DNA of 7,848 nucleotides from JABDDM01 sp038240295 (GTDB lineage: Bacteria > Bacteroidota > Ignavibacteria > Palsa-1295). Made by a program: the position numbers and the translations under genes. The notes beneath the pieces were generated by a model, which did no database searches, was not told the origin of the DNA, and worked only from the letters and a program-made list of their open reading frames with translations. Of this stretch, positions 1-5,580 are shown one piece after another. The stretch spans positions 1 to 7,848 of the forward strand of contig JBBSDW010000148.1 in assembly GCA_038240295.1 (NCBI GenBank), given 5' to 3'. Positions within the stretch are counted from its first letter, which is position 1; each line of letters starts with the position of its first letter.

Positions 1-188
1 AGGAGAGGTTGGGTGAGGTTGATGTTAGCGGGCATAATGTTTTAGACGCGCCGAGACCACGCGCGGAGGCTTTGAGATCACTTTTCAAACGTAGCTGGCG
101 GAACCACGGAGCGTTTCAGCCTCCGCGCAAGATTTTCTTCGAGCCTAGCGTTTTGCTACCGCTTCAGAAACCTCACCCAACCTCTCCT
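1..188. repeat. Large inverted-repeat element (MITE-like or long intergenic hairpin), left end cut by the window
   Basis: Bases 1-20 (AGGAGAGGTTGGGTGAGGTT) are an exact reverse complement of bases 169-188. Inside them, 61-71 (GCGCGGAGGCT) is an exact reverse complement of 118-128, and shorter matches lie between (AGCGG near 27-31 with CCGCT near 158-162; AAACG 87-91 with CGTTT 112-116). The whole 188 bases can therefore fold into one long imperfect hairpin. The right arm runs into the palindrome at 181-200, and by symmetry the left arm probably starts from a copy of that palindrome just outside the window. No transposase is present. A non-autonomous mobile element or a dispersed intergenic repeat is the simplest reading; a structured RNA is possible. 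The repeat is seen directly; mobility is inferred. Confidence 0.7.
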
Positions 189-210
189 TCGCAGGAGAGG
201 AGATTTTTTT
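181..210 (+). terminator. Palindromic hairpin plus T-tract, terminator-like (copy 1)
   Basis: CCTCTCCT (181-188) and AGGAGAGG (193-200) form a perfect 8-bp stem around the tetraloop TCGC, followed by AGA and seven T (204-210). This has the form of a rho-independent terminator reading rightwards, presumably ending transcription that enters from left of the window. The stem is shared with the end of the inverted-repeat element, so the palindrome may belong to a repeat family and act as a terminator only secondarily. Confidence 0.6.
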
Positions 211-302
211 AATCGTTGCTGGAAAGTAAGGGCAGAGGCTTTCTTGTGAGTGTCGATGCTGATTAGGTGATTTTTGGCTCAGAAGTTTGCTCTGCTGACT
301 TT

Positions 303-342
303 AAAATAAAAGCCTCTCCTGCGAAGGAGAGGGGATTTTATT
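303..342. terminator. Palindromic hairpin with A-rich and T-rich flanks, possible bidirectional terminator (copy 2)
   Basis: The same 8-bp stem recurs at 313-320 and 325-332 with loop GCGA. The 20-base palindrome is the exact reverse complement of copy 1, so only the loop shows its orientation. It is preceded by AAAATAAAA (303-311) and followed by GGATTTTATT (333-342), so either strand would give a hairpin followed by a U-rich tail. It lies about 180 bases upstream of hemD and probably insulates the operon from upstream transcription. The hairpin is certain; termination is inferred. Confidence 0.55.
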
Positions 343-402
343 AATCGTTGCTGGAAGGTAAATTCTTGTGTGGTTTTTGGCTCGGACATTTAGTCCGCCG
401 TC

Positions 403-513
403 TTCATCCCGATTTCTCGGCTCTAAAAACCTGAAGGAGTTGTTGGTTGCCATTCGCAGCGTTTTCAGAGCAGCTTCGGAATACGATCGTAGTTGTGGCG
501 CTTAAATGATTCT
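403..513 (+). other. Leader region upstream of hemD; presumed to hold the operon promoter
   Basis: There is no open gene between the repeats and hemD, so the operon promoter should lie here or just upstream, but I cannot assign one: no convincing -35/-10 pair and no clean Bacteroidota-type TAnnTTTG box is visible. A short hairpin, CCGA/TCGG around TTTC, sits at 409-420. An AAGGAG sequence at 434-439 is followed by TTG codons and a 21-codon frame ending in TAA at 503-505, just before hemD. I recognise no riboswitch. Confidence 0.3.
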
Positions 514-1302
514 ATGCCCAAAGTACTACTCACGCGGCCCGCAGAGCGAACAACCAAAGGCGACCTGATCCATCAACGCCTCAAACAGGCCGAGATCGAA
601 GTCAGTGAATTGCCGATGATCCGCTTTACCAAACCGAGCGATCAGGAAACGCTGAAGCGTGCACTCTTTGCACTCTCCCGCGGCGAGTTTGATATCACGA
701 TCCTTTCAAGTCCAACCGGCGTCGAACATTTTGTCGAGCAGATGGCAGACTTCGGACTCACTCCCGCAAATGTATCATCCACTGCGTTTAGTGCGGTCGG
801 CGTCGCCACGGCTGAGGCCCTGCGAAATGCAGGATTCGCAGTTGCCTTTCCGATCCCAATCGCGGGAGGAAGTCACGAACTCATTCAACTACTTGGGGAT
901 CAGGTTCACGGCAAAAAGTTGTTATTGCTGCAGTCGCAGATAGGACTCGAGCATCTTGAACGCGCGCTCGCCGAGGCCGGCGGGATCGTTGAACGCGTGA
1001 CGCTTTATGAAACGCATGGACCGTCGATCGCGGACGCAGCACGTTTGCTCACGATCCTTGAGAACGGCCATCGTCCTGACGTGATCGCGTTCTTCTCTCC
1101 TTCTTCCGTCCAATTTTTTATTCGTACGCTTGCCGAAATGAGCGCAAGTCTGCTTCGCACGCTGCCAGCAATAGCCGCGATCGGTGAGACAACTGCGAAG
1201 GCGGTTGAGGAAGGGCTTCACCGCCGACCGGAGATCGTCGCTCGAAAATCGAATCAGGAAACGCTCGCCGAAGATATCATCACTTATCTCGCACTTCGCT
1301 AA
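514..1302 (+). CDS. hemD: Uroporphyrinogen-III synthase HemD
   Basis: This cytoplasmic enzyme closes linear hydroxymethylbilane with inversion of ring D to give uroporphyrinogen III. The 262-residue product is near the usual family length of about 250. Family signs are the N-terminal strand MPKVLLTRPAE, the SSPTGVEHF segment (about 65-73), a matching FFSPSSVQFF segment in the second half (about 199-208), and IAAIGETTAKAV near residue 230, the best conserved part of this weakly conserved family. The two SP-containing segments fit the two-domain fold. I chose the ATG at 514 because the protein then begins at the usual MPKV-type start; a TTG at 493 would add seven residues (MWRLNDS) with no ribosome binding site to support it. 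It is the first gene of the operon. hemC, its common neighbour in other bacteria, is not directly upstream. Its stop overlaps the hemE start (TAATG). Confidence 0.9.
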   Translation: MPKVLLTRPAERTTKGDLIHQRLKQAEIEVSELPMIRFTKPSDQETLKRALFALSRGEFDITILSSPTGVEHFVEQMADFGLTPANVSSTAFSAVGVATAEALRNAGFAVAFPIPIAGGSHELIQLLGDQVHGKKLLLLQSQIGLEHLERALAEAGGIVERVTLYETHGPSIADAARLLTILENGHRPDVIAFFSPSSVQFFIRTLAEMSASLLRTLPAIAAIGETTAKAVEEGLHRRPEIVARKSNQETLAEDIITYLALR

Positions 1303-2372
1303 TGAACGCACCACTTCAGAACGATCTCCTCATACGTGCCGCTCGGCGCCAACCGATCGAACGTGCACCGGTGTGGTTCATGCGTCAAGCCGGAAGGTAC
1401 TTACCTGAATATAGAGCGATACGTGCGCAACATGATTTTCTAACGCTCGTAAAGACACCCGAACTCGCTGCCGAAGTTACGGTGCAGCCGGTCGATCTAG
1501 TTGGCGTTGACGCTGCGATCATCTTTAGTGATATTCTCGTGATCCCCGAGGCGATGGGGATGTCGCTCAAAGTCGAAGAAGGCAAAGGCGGTCCGCGCTT
1601 CGATGAACCGCTTCGGCTTTATACGAGCATGCGAGATCTGAAGCCGCTCGACCCGGAGAAGGATCTCAACTATGTGATGGAAGCGATCAAGCGTTCGAAG
1701 CAATTGCTGAACGGCCGCGTGCCGCTGATTGGATTTAGCGGCGCACCCTGGACGCTCTTTGCATACATGGTCGAGGGTCACGGCTCGAAGGATTTTCATC
1801 ACGCGAAAGAGATGCTCTTCACGCGGAGTGAAGATGCGCACATGCTGCTTCGCAAATTAAGCGATGCCGTTGCGGATTATCTCATCGCACAGATCAATGC
1901 TGGCGCCGATGTCGTGCAGATCTTTGATACCTGGGCAGGCCTTCTTACACCGGATGACTTCAAGGAATTCTCGCTTGAATATATTGCCGACATCGTTCGC
2001 AAAGTAAAGCAGGAAACGAAGAATCGCGCTCCGATCATCGTCTTTTGCAAAGGTGCGAATCATTCGCTCAGCGAGATCGCAGCGACCGGCACCGATGTCG
2101 TCGGACTTGATTGGACGATCGACATTGCAGATGTGAAAGAGCTCATCGGAGATGATGTCGCGTTGCAGGGCAATCTCGATCCAACGGTGCTCTATGCGAG
2201 CGAAGAAGTGATCACTTCACGCGTAAACGAGATCGCCGAACGAATGCAGGAGCCAACAGGTCATATCTTCAATCTCGGTCACGGCATCACGCCCGATGTC
2301 GATCCCGACAATGCGCGCGCATTTGTTCGGGCGGCGAAAGAGGCGTACGCAGCGATCGGTACGCGAGCATAA
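1302..2372 (+). CDS. hemE: Uroporphyrinogen decarboxylase HemE
   Basis: HemE removes the four acetate carboxyl groups of uroporphyrinogen III to give coproporphyrinogen III, without a cofactor, in the cytoplasm. The protein is 356 residues, the normal length (E. coli about 354). The signature PVWFMRQAGRYLPEYR lies at 23-38 and carries two arginines (28 and 32) of the substrate-binding region. FSDIL at 75-79 carries the catalytic aspartate (Asp77). GFSGAPWTLFAYMVEG at 144-159 has the conserved tyrosine (Tyr155). IFDTWAG, LQGNLDP and NLGHGI (His327) complete the conserved set, so the enzyme should be active. The start ATG shares its A with the hemD stop TAA, which suggests translational coupling, and no Shine-Dalgarno sequence precedes it. 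The 3' end makes the same TAATG overlap with hemF. Confidence 0.97.
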   Translation: MNAPLQNDLLIRAARRQPIERAPVWFMRQAGRYLPEYRAIRAQHDFLTLVKTPELAAEVTVQPVDLVGVDAAIIFSDILVIPEAMGMSLKVEEGKGGPRFDEPLRLYTSMRDLKPLDPEKDLNYVMEAIKRSKQLLNGRVPLIGFSGAPWTLFAYMVEGHGSKDFHHAKEMLFTRSEDAHMLLRKLSDAVADYLIAQINAGADVVQIFDTWAGLLTPDDFKEFSLEYIADIVRKVKQETKNRAPIIVFCKGANHSLSEIAATGTDVVGLDWTIDIADVKELIGDDVALQGNLDPTVLYASEEVITSRVNEIAERMQEPTGHIFNLGHGITPDVDPDNARAFVRAAKEAYAAIGTRA

Positions 2373-3274
2373 TGGAGATCACCGAATCCCTTCGCACGCG
2401 TGCCGAGCATTTCTTTCGTGGCCTGCAGGACGAGATCACCGCTACGCTCGAAGTCCTCGACGGCTCAAAATTCTTTCAGGAAACCTGGGAGCGACCGGGC
2501 GGCGGGGGCGGAAGGTCGCGCATCTTGACCGAAGGTTCGATCTTCGAAAAAGCCGGCGTGAATTTTTCGGCCGTCCATGGCGCCGTTCCTGAAGCCATGA
2601 AGAAGCCCGGCGAGGATCTTACATTTTTTGCAACCGGAACCTCGCTCGTGTTGCATCCACGCTCACCTCGCATTCCGACCGTACATGCGAATTTTCGATA
2701 CTTCGAGCAATCGAATGGCGAAGCGTGGTTCGGTGGCGGAATGGATCTTACACCCTATTACCTTGACGAAGAGGATGCCATCCATTTTCATTCTCTTCTG
2801 AAAACAGCATGCGATAAGCATGACCCCGCATATTACGCGAAATTCAAGAAGTGGTGCGACGAATATTTTTTTATCAAGCATCGCGGCGAATCGCGCGGGA
2901 TCGGCGGCCTCTTCTTTGACTACCTCGGCGGTACGCTTCGCGAACGTGAGCAGATCTTCGCATTCGTGCAGGATGCCGCGCACACATTTCTTCCCGCGTA
3001 CGTGCCGATCGTCGAGCGCCACCGCAATGAAGCGACGAACGAAGCTGAGAAGCGCTGGCAATTATTGCGGCGCGGCCGTTATGTCGAGTTCAATCTTGTT
3101 TATGATCGCGGCACGCGCTTCGGTCTTGAAACGAACGGGCGCATCGAATCTATTTTGATGAGCCTTCCAACGCTTGCCCGCTGGGATTATGATCATCATC
3201 CTGCGCTTGGATCACCGGAAGAAAAACTTGTGAACGTATTGAAATTCCCGCGCGAGTGGGCAATTAAATCATAA
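2372..3274 (+). CDS. hemF: Oxygen-dependent coproporphyrinogen III oxidase HemF
   Basis: HemF uses molecular oxygen to convert two propionate side chains of coproporphyrinogen III to vinyl groups, giving protoporphyrinogen IX. It is unrelated to the radical-SAM enzyme HemN. At 300 residues it matches E. coli HemF (299). Family motifs are a glycine-rich GGGGGRSR segment (43-50), EKAGVNFSAVHG (59-70), LHPRSPRIPTVHANFRYFE (94-112), WFGGGMDLTPYY (119-130, with conserved Asp125), IKHRGESRGIGG (168-179) and, near the C terminus, GRYVEFNLVYDRGT. His95, His105, His138/His140 and His170 fit the conserved histidines of the family, placed from memory rather than by alignment. The start overlaps the hemE stop as TAATG and no ribosome binding site is seen. 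Choice of HemF over HemN in the operon points to growth with oxygen. Confidence 0.97.
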   Translation: MEITESLRTRAEHFFRGLQDEITATLEVLDGSKFFQETWERPGGGGGRSRILTEGSIFEKAGVNFSAVHGAVPEAMKKPGEDLTFFATGTSLVLHPRSPRIPTVHANFRYFEQSNGEAWFGGGMDLTPYYLDEEDAIHFHSLLKTACDKHDPAYYAKFKKWCDEYFFIKHRGESRGIGGLFFDYLGGTLREREQIFAFVQDAAHTFLPAYVPIVERHRNEATNEAEKRWQLLRRGRYVEFNLVYDRGTRFGLETNGRIESILMSLPTLARWDYDHHPALGSPEEKLVNVLKFPREWAIKS

Positions 3275-3277
3275 ACG

Positions 3278-3784
3278 GTGCTATCGATCGTTGCGTTGAT
3301 CGCAATTCCTCTGGCCGTGTCGCTCGTCTGGAGTCGCAGCACGTATCGCAGGTTGTTGCGCGATACGCTTCTCGGTACATCGCGCATGCTCGTCAAGATA
3401 TTTATCGTTTCGCGCTTCGTGTATTGGTTTGCATTCGGCGTTTTGCTCACTGCGTTTCTGCTCGCCTATGCATTCAGCGGCCTGGGCGGCGAAGGTACGC
3501 GCGCCTTGCTGCTGCTTCCCGACAGCCGCTATCCTGCGACAGGCTGGATGAAGCCGATCGCGGACATTATTGAATACTGGAGGTTTCCGATCGTCATCGT
3601 TTCGCTCGTTGCGATTCTCACGGCGGTGGTACTCCTCTTTATGATGGGACGCGAGGCGCTCAAGCAGATGCCCGAAGAAGACGAGCCCGGACCTGAATTT
3701 CTTCGCGCCCGCGCACGGTTCTTCTTTCTTGGATTATCACTGATGGCCCCGCCACTGATCCTTTCACTTTTTCTTTCGATCTAA
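3278..3784 (+). CDS. Unrecognised four-helix membrane protein in the haem operon
   Basis: I do not recognise this 168-residue protein. It has four hydrophobic segments, at about 2-18, 44-66, 101-123 and 146-167. The arginine cluster after helix 1 (Arg20, 24, 25, 28) and the charged stretch 124-147 suggest that both loops face the cytoplasm, leaving both termini and the 67-100 loop on the outside. An acidic patch, PEEDEPGPE (132-140), lies between helices 3 and 4. The protein contains no histidine and no cysteine, which argues against HemJ (a membrane protoporphyrinogen oxidase of similar size with a conserved His) and against a bis-His haem protein. The start is a GTG 3 bases after the hemF stop, with no Shine-Dalgarno; the frame stays open to a TAATG overlap with hemH. 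Its position suggests a role linked to haem synthesis, such as membrane docking or transport, but this rests on context alone. Confidence 0.8.
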   Translation: MLSIVALIAIPLAVSLVWSRSTYRRLLRDTLLGTSRMLVKIFIVSRFVYWFAFGVLLTAFLLAYAFSGLGGEGTRALLLLPDSRYPATGWMKPIADIIEYWRFPIVIVSLVAILTAVVLLFMMGREALKQMPEEDEPGPEFLRARARFFFLGLSLMAPPLILSLFLSI

Positions 3785-4803
3785 TGAGCAGAAATGCACC
3801 GGCGGCAGTTGTCTTGTTACAATTTGGGGGGCCCGATTCGCTCGAAGCGGTACAGCCTTTCCTCTATAATATTTTGAACGACGCGGATATCATCGATATC
3901 CCATTTGCGAAGGTGATGCAGCCGATCTTTGCGTGGGTGATCTCCCGCAAGCGCAATCGTGAAGTCAAGGAAGAGTATGCAGAGATGGGTGGCAAATCGC
4001 CGATCGTCGAGATGACCGACAAACAATCAGCAGCACTTCAGGACTATCTTGATGTCGTCCTCGGGCCAGGTGCAGTTCGAACGGTCGTTGCGATGCGGTA
4101 TTGGAAACCGTTCACTGAGGAGGCAATGAAGCAGCTGGTGACATCGAAGATTGAAGATGTCGTGCTGCTGCCGATGTACGCTCAGTATTCGCGTGCGAAT
4201 GCCGGCTCGAGCTATAATGAGTGGGACCGCGTCAAGAAGCGCCTCGGCGCAACATTCAACGAACGGCGAGTGGTTGAATTCAAAACGCATCCGAAATATA
4301 TCGCGTCACTCAACCGCCGCATCGACGAAGCGCTCGAACGCTTCGCTGATCCGAGCGATGTCTTCTTTCTCTTCTCCGCACACGGCACTCCTCAGGATTT
4401 TGTGACACAAGGCGATCCATATTCGCATCACATCAAGGATACAGCAAACGCAGTCATGGCCGCACGCAATGACGGTCACAAACACCAACTCGCATACCAA
4501 AGCAAGCTTGGGCCCAAGAAATGGCTGGAGCCTTCGACCACGGCAACTGTCACGAAGCTTGCGAAAGAAGGCATCAAGAAAATGCTTGTGATCCCTGTCG
4601 CATTTGTCAGCGATCATATTGAAACGGTACAAGAGCTCAATGTCGAAGAACGAGAGAATGCGCTCGAAAATGGCGTCGAGCAATTCGAGATGACCGAGGG
4701 CTTGAATGATTCGCCGCTCTTTATCGAGGCGCTCGCTGATATCGCGCTTGCCCAGCTTGCAGAGCTTCGTCCCGATCTTGTGCAAAAACATGCCAAAGCG
4801 TAA
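3784..4803 (+). CDS. hemH: Ferrochelatase HemH
   Basis: HemH inserts ferrous iron into protoporphyrin IX, the last step to protohaem, usually at the inner face of the membrane. The protein is 339 residues, typical for bacteria. Key features are VVLLQFGGPDS (9-19), AEMGGKSPI (66-74), AMRYWKP (103-109), FSAHGTP (197-203) with the catalytic histidine His200, and VAFVSDHIETVQEL (272-285), whose Glu280 matches the conserved second active-site residue. It has no cysteines, so it lacks the [2Fe-2S] cluster found in some ferrochelatases. The segment MYAQYSRANAGSS (131-143) sits where many relatives have a Pro after the Tyr (LYPQYS); here it is Ala. The ATG overlaps the stop of the membrane-protein gene as TAATG. 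With HemF and HemY beside it, protoporphyrin IX rather than coproporphyrin III is the likely substrate. Confidence 0.97.
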   Translation: MSRNAPAAVVLLQFGGPDSLEAVQPFLYNILNDADIIDIPFAKVMQPIFAWVISRKRNREVKEEYAEMGGKSPIVEMTDKQSAALQDYLDVVLGPGAVRTVVAMRYWKPFTEEAMKQLVTSKIEDVVLLPMYAQYSRANAGSSYNEWDRVKKRLGATFNERRVVEFKTHPKYIASLNRRIDEALERFADPSDVFFLFSAHGTPQDFVTQGDPYSHHIKDTANAVMAARNDGHKHQLAYQSKLGPKKWLEPSTTATVTKLAKEGIKKMLVIPVAFVSDHIETVQELNVEERENALENGVEQFEMTEGLNDSPLFIEALADIALAQLAELRPDLVQKHAKA

Positions 4804-4806
4804 ATC

Positions 4807-5580
4807 ATGGATATCCAGGCTTTCATCGAACGGATCGCGCGAGGCGCGGGCGAAATCACGCTGAAATATTATAACTCGACAAGTCTTCGTATCGAGACAA
4901 AATCGAACGACACGCCCGTCACGCAAGCCGACAAGCAAGCCGAAGAATATCTGCGGGCGGAGATCAAAAAATATTTCCCAAACGACTCCATCATCGGTGA
5001 AGAGTTTGGCGAAGAGACATCCTCGAATGATGTTCGCTGGATACTCGATCCGCTCGACGGCACAAAGACCTTCATTCATGGCGTGCCGTTCTATGGGACG
5101 CTGATCGCACGTGAAGAGGGCGACACGGTCACGCATGGCTGCGTGTATTTGCCAGCGCTCGACGAGATGATCTATGCCGAGCGACAAAAGGGCTGTTGGT
5201 GGAATGGTAAACAGTGCCACGCGAGCGAAGTGAGTAAGATCGAAGATATCAGTCTCGTCACGACCGATCATGAGCGACTCGTAAAACTTCTTGGCCGTGA
5301 TACGATCAGCAATCTTGTTGAGTCCGTGGATCTCTACCGGACGTGGGGTGATTGTTACGGACACGTTCTCGTCGCGACGGGCCGCGCCGATCTTATGCTC
5401 GACGCGAAGTGCGCTATTTGGGATATTGCGCCCTTCGCTGTGATCATGGATGAGGCAGGTGCTCACTACGAAAGCTTTGCCGGCGAGCGCACCATCCGTG
5501 GTGGTGATCTGATCACTTGCTCTGCTGCGCTCAAGCCGAAGCTCGACATGATGCTTGCACCTGCTGCCCTTCCCTTCTGA
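4807..5580 (+). CDS. hisN: Inositol monophosphatase-superfamily phosphatase, HisN (histidinol-phosphatase) type
   Basis: This is a metal-dependent phosphatase of the inositol monophosphatase fold, 257 residues, the usual size. The metal site is complete: IGEE (63-66, Glu65), LDPLDGTKTF (80-89, Asp81 and Asp84) and WDIAPFAVIMDEAGA (205-219, Asp206). Details point to the HisN branch, which cleaves histidinol phosphate in histidine synthesis: TKTFIHGVPFYGTLIA (86-101) after the first motif and RTWGDCYGHVLVATGRADL (178-196) before the second. I recall both as typical of HisN rather than of SuhB or CysQ. No other histidine genes are visible. It lies 3 bases after hemH and overlaps hemY as TGATG, so it is cotranscribed with haem genes. 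It may supply histidine-pathway activity by chance of location, or act on another phosphate ester. Family confidence is high, substrate confidence moderate. Confidence 0.82.
   Translation: MDIQAFIERIARGAGEITLKYYNSTSLRIETKSNDTPVTQADKQAEEYLRAEIKKYFPNDSIIGEEFGEETSSNDVRWILDPLDGTKTFIHGVPFYGTLIAREEGDTVTHGCVYLPALDEMIYAERQKGCWWNGKQCHASEVSKIEDISLVTTDHERLVKLLGRDTISNLVESVDLYRTWGDCYGHVLVATGRADLMLDAKCAIWDIAPFAVIMDEAGAHYESFAGERTIRGGDLITCSAALKPKLDMMLAPAALPF

Larger units (their letters stand above)
181..402 (+). repeat. Diverged tandem duplication, units about 181-300 and 313-402
   Basis: The two units share the same elements in the same order: the CCTCTCCT palindrome (181-200; 313-332), a 10-base T-rich spacer, AATCGTTGCTGGAA followed by AGTAA or GGTAA (211-229; 343-361), TTCTTGTG (241-248; 363-370), TTTTTGGCTC (271-280; 374-383) and a small second hairpin (280-294; 383-397). 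The first unit carries about 11 and 22 extra bases between these blocks. The second hairpin keeps its pairing while its bases change: CAGA/TCTG in unit 1, CGGAC/GTCCG in unit 2. I see no credible gene in this stretch. The repeats look like duplicated intergenic DNA. Confidence 0.65.

Noticed and set aside
9..212. A 67-codon + strand frame at the left end
   Set aside because: It lies inside the inverted-repeat element and reads through the terminator-like palindrome. Its tail (HPTSPSQERR) is just the translation of the repeat.
181..332. CRISPR array
   Set aside because: There are only two palindrome copies, inside a diverged direct duplication, with no regular unique spacers and no cas genes.
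493..513. A TTG start for hemD
   Set aside because: It adds seven residues not expected for the family and no ribosome binding site supports it.
403..513. Riboswitch or clear promoter ahead of hemD
   Set aside because: Only very short hairpins are visible, with no recognisable aptamer core, and no -35/-10 or TAnnTTTG pair with suitable spacing.
3278..3784. Calling the membrane protein HemJ
   Set aside because: Size and four helices fit, but HemJ needs a conserved histidine and this protein has none; HemY is also present in the same operon.
5517..5579. A longer HemY starting at the in-frame TTG at 5517
   Set aside because: The 21 extra residues are Cys-rich, lie wholly within hisN and precede the normal MPRTVIIGAG start. 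The TGATG overlap matches the style of the other junctions.
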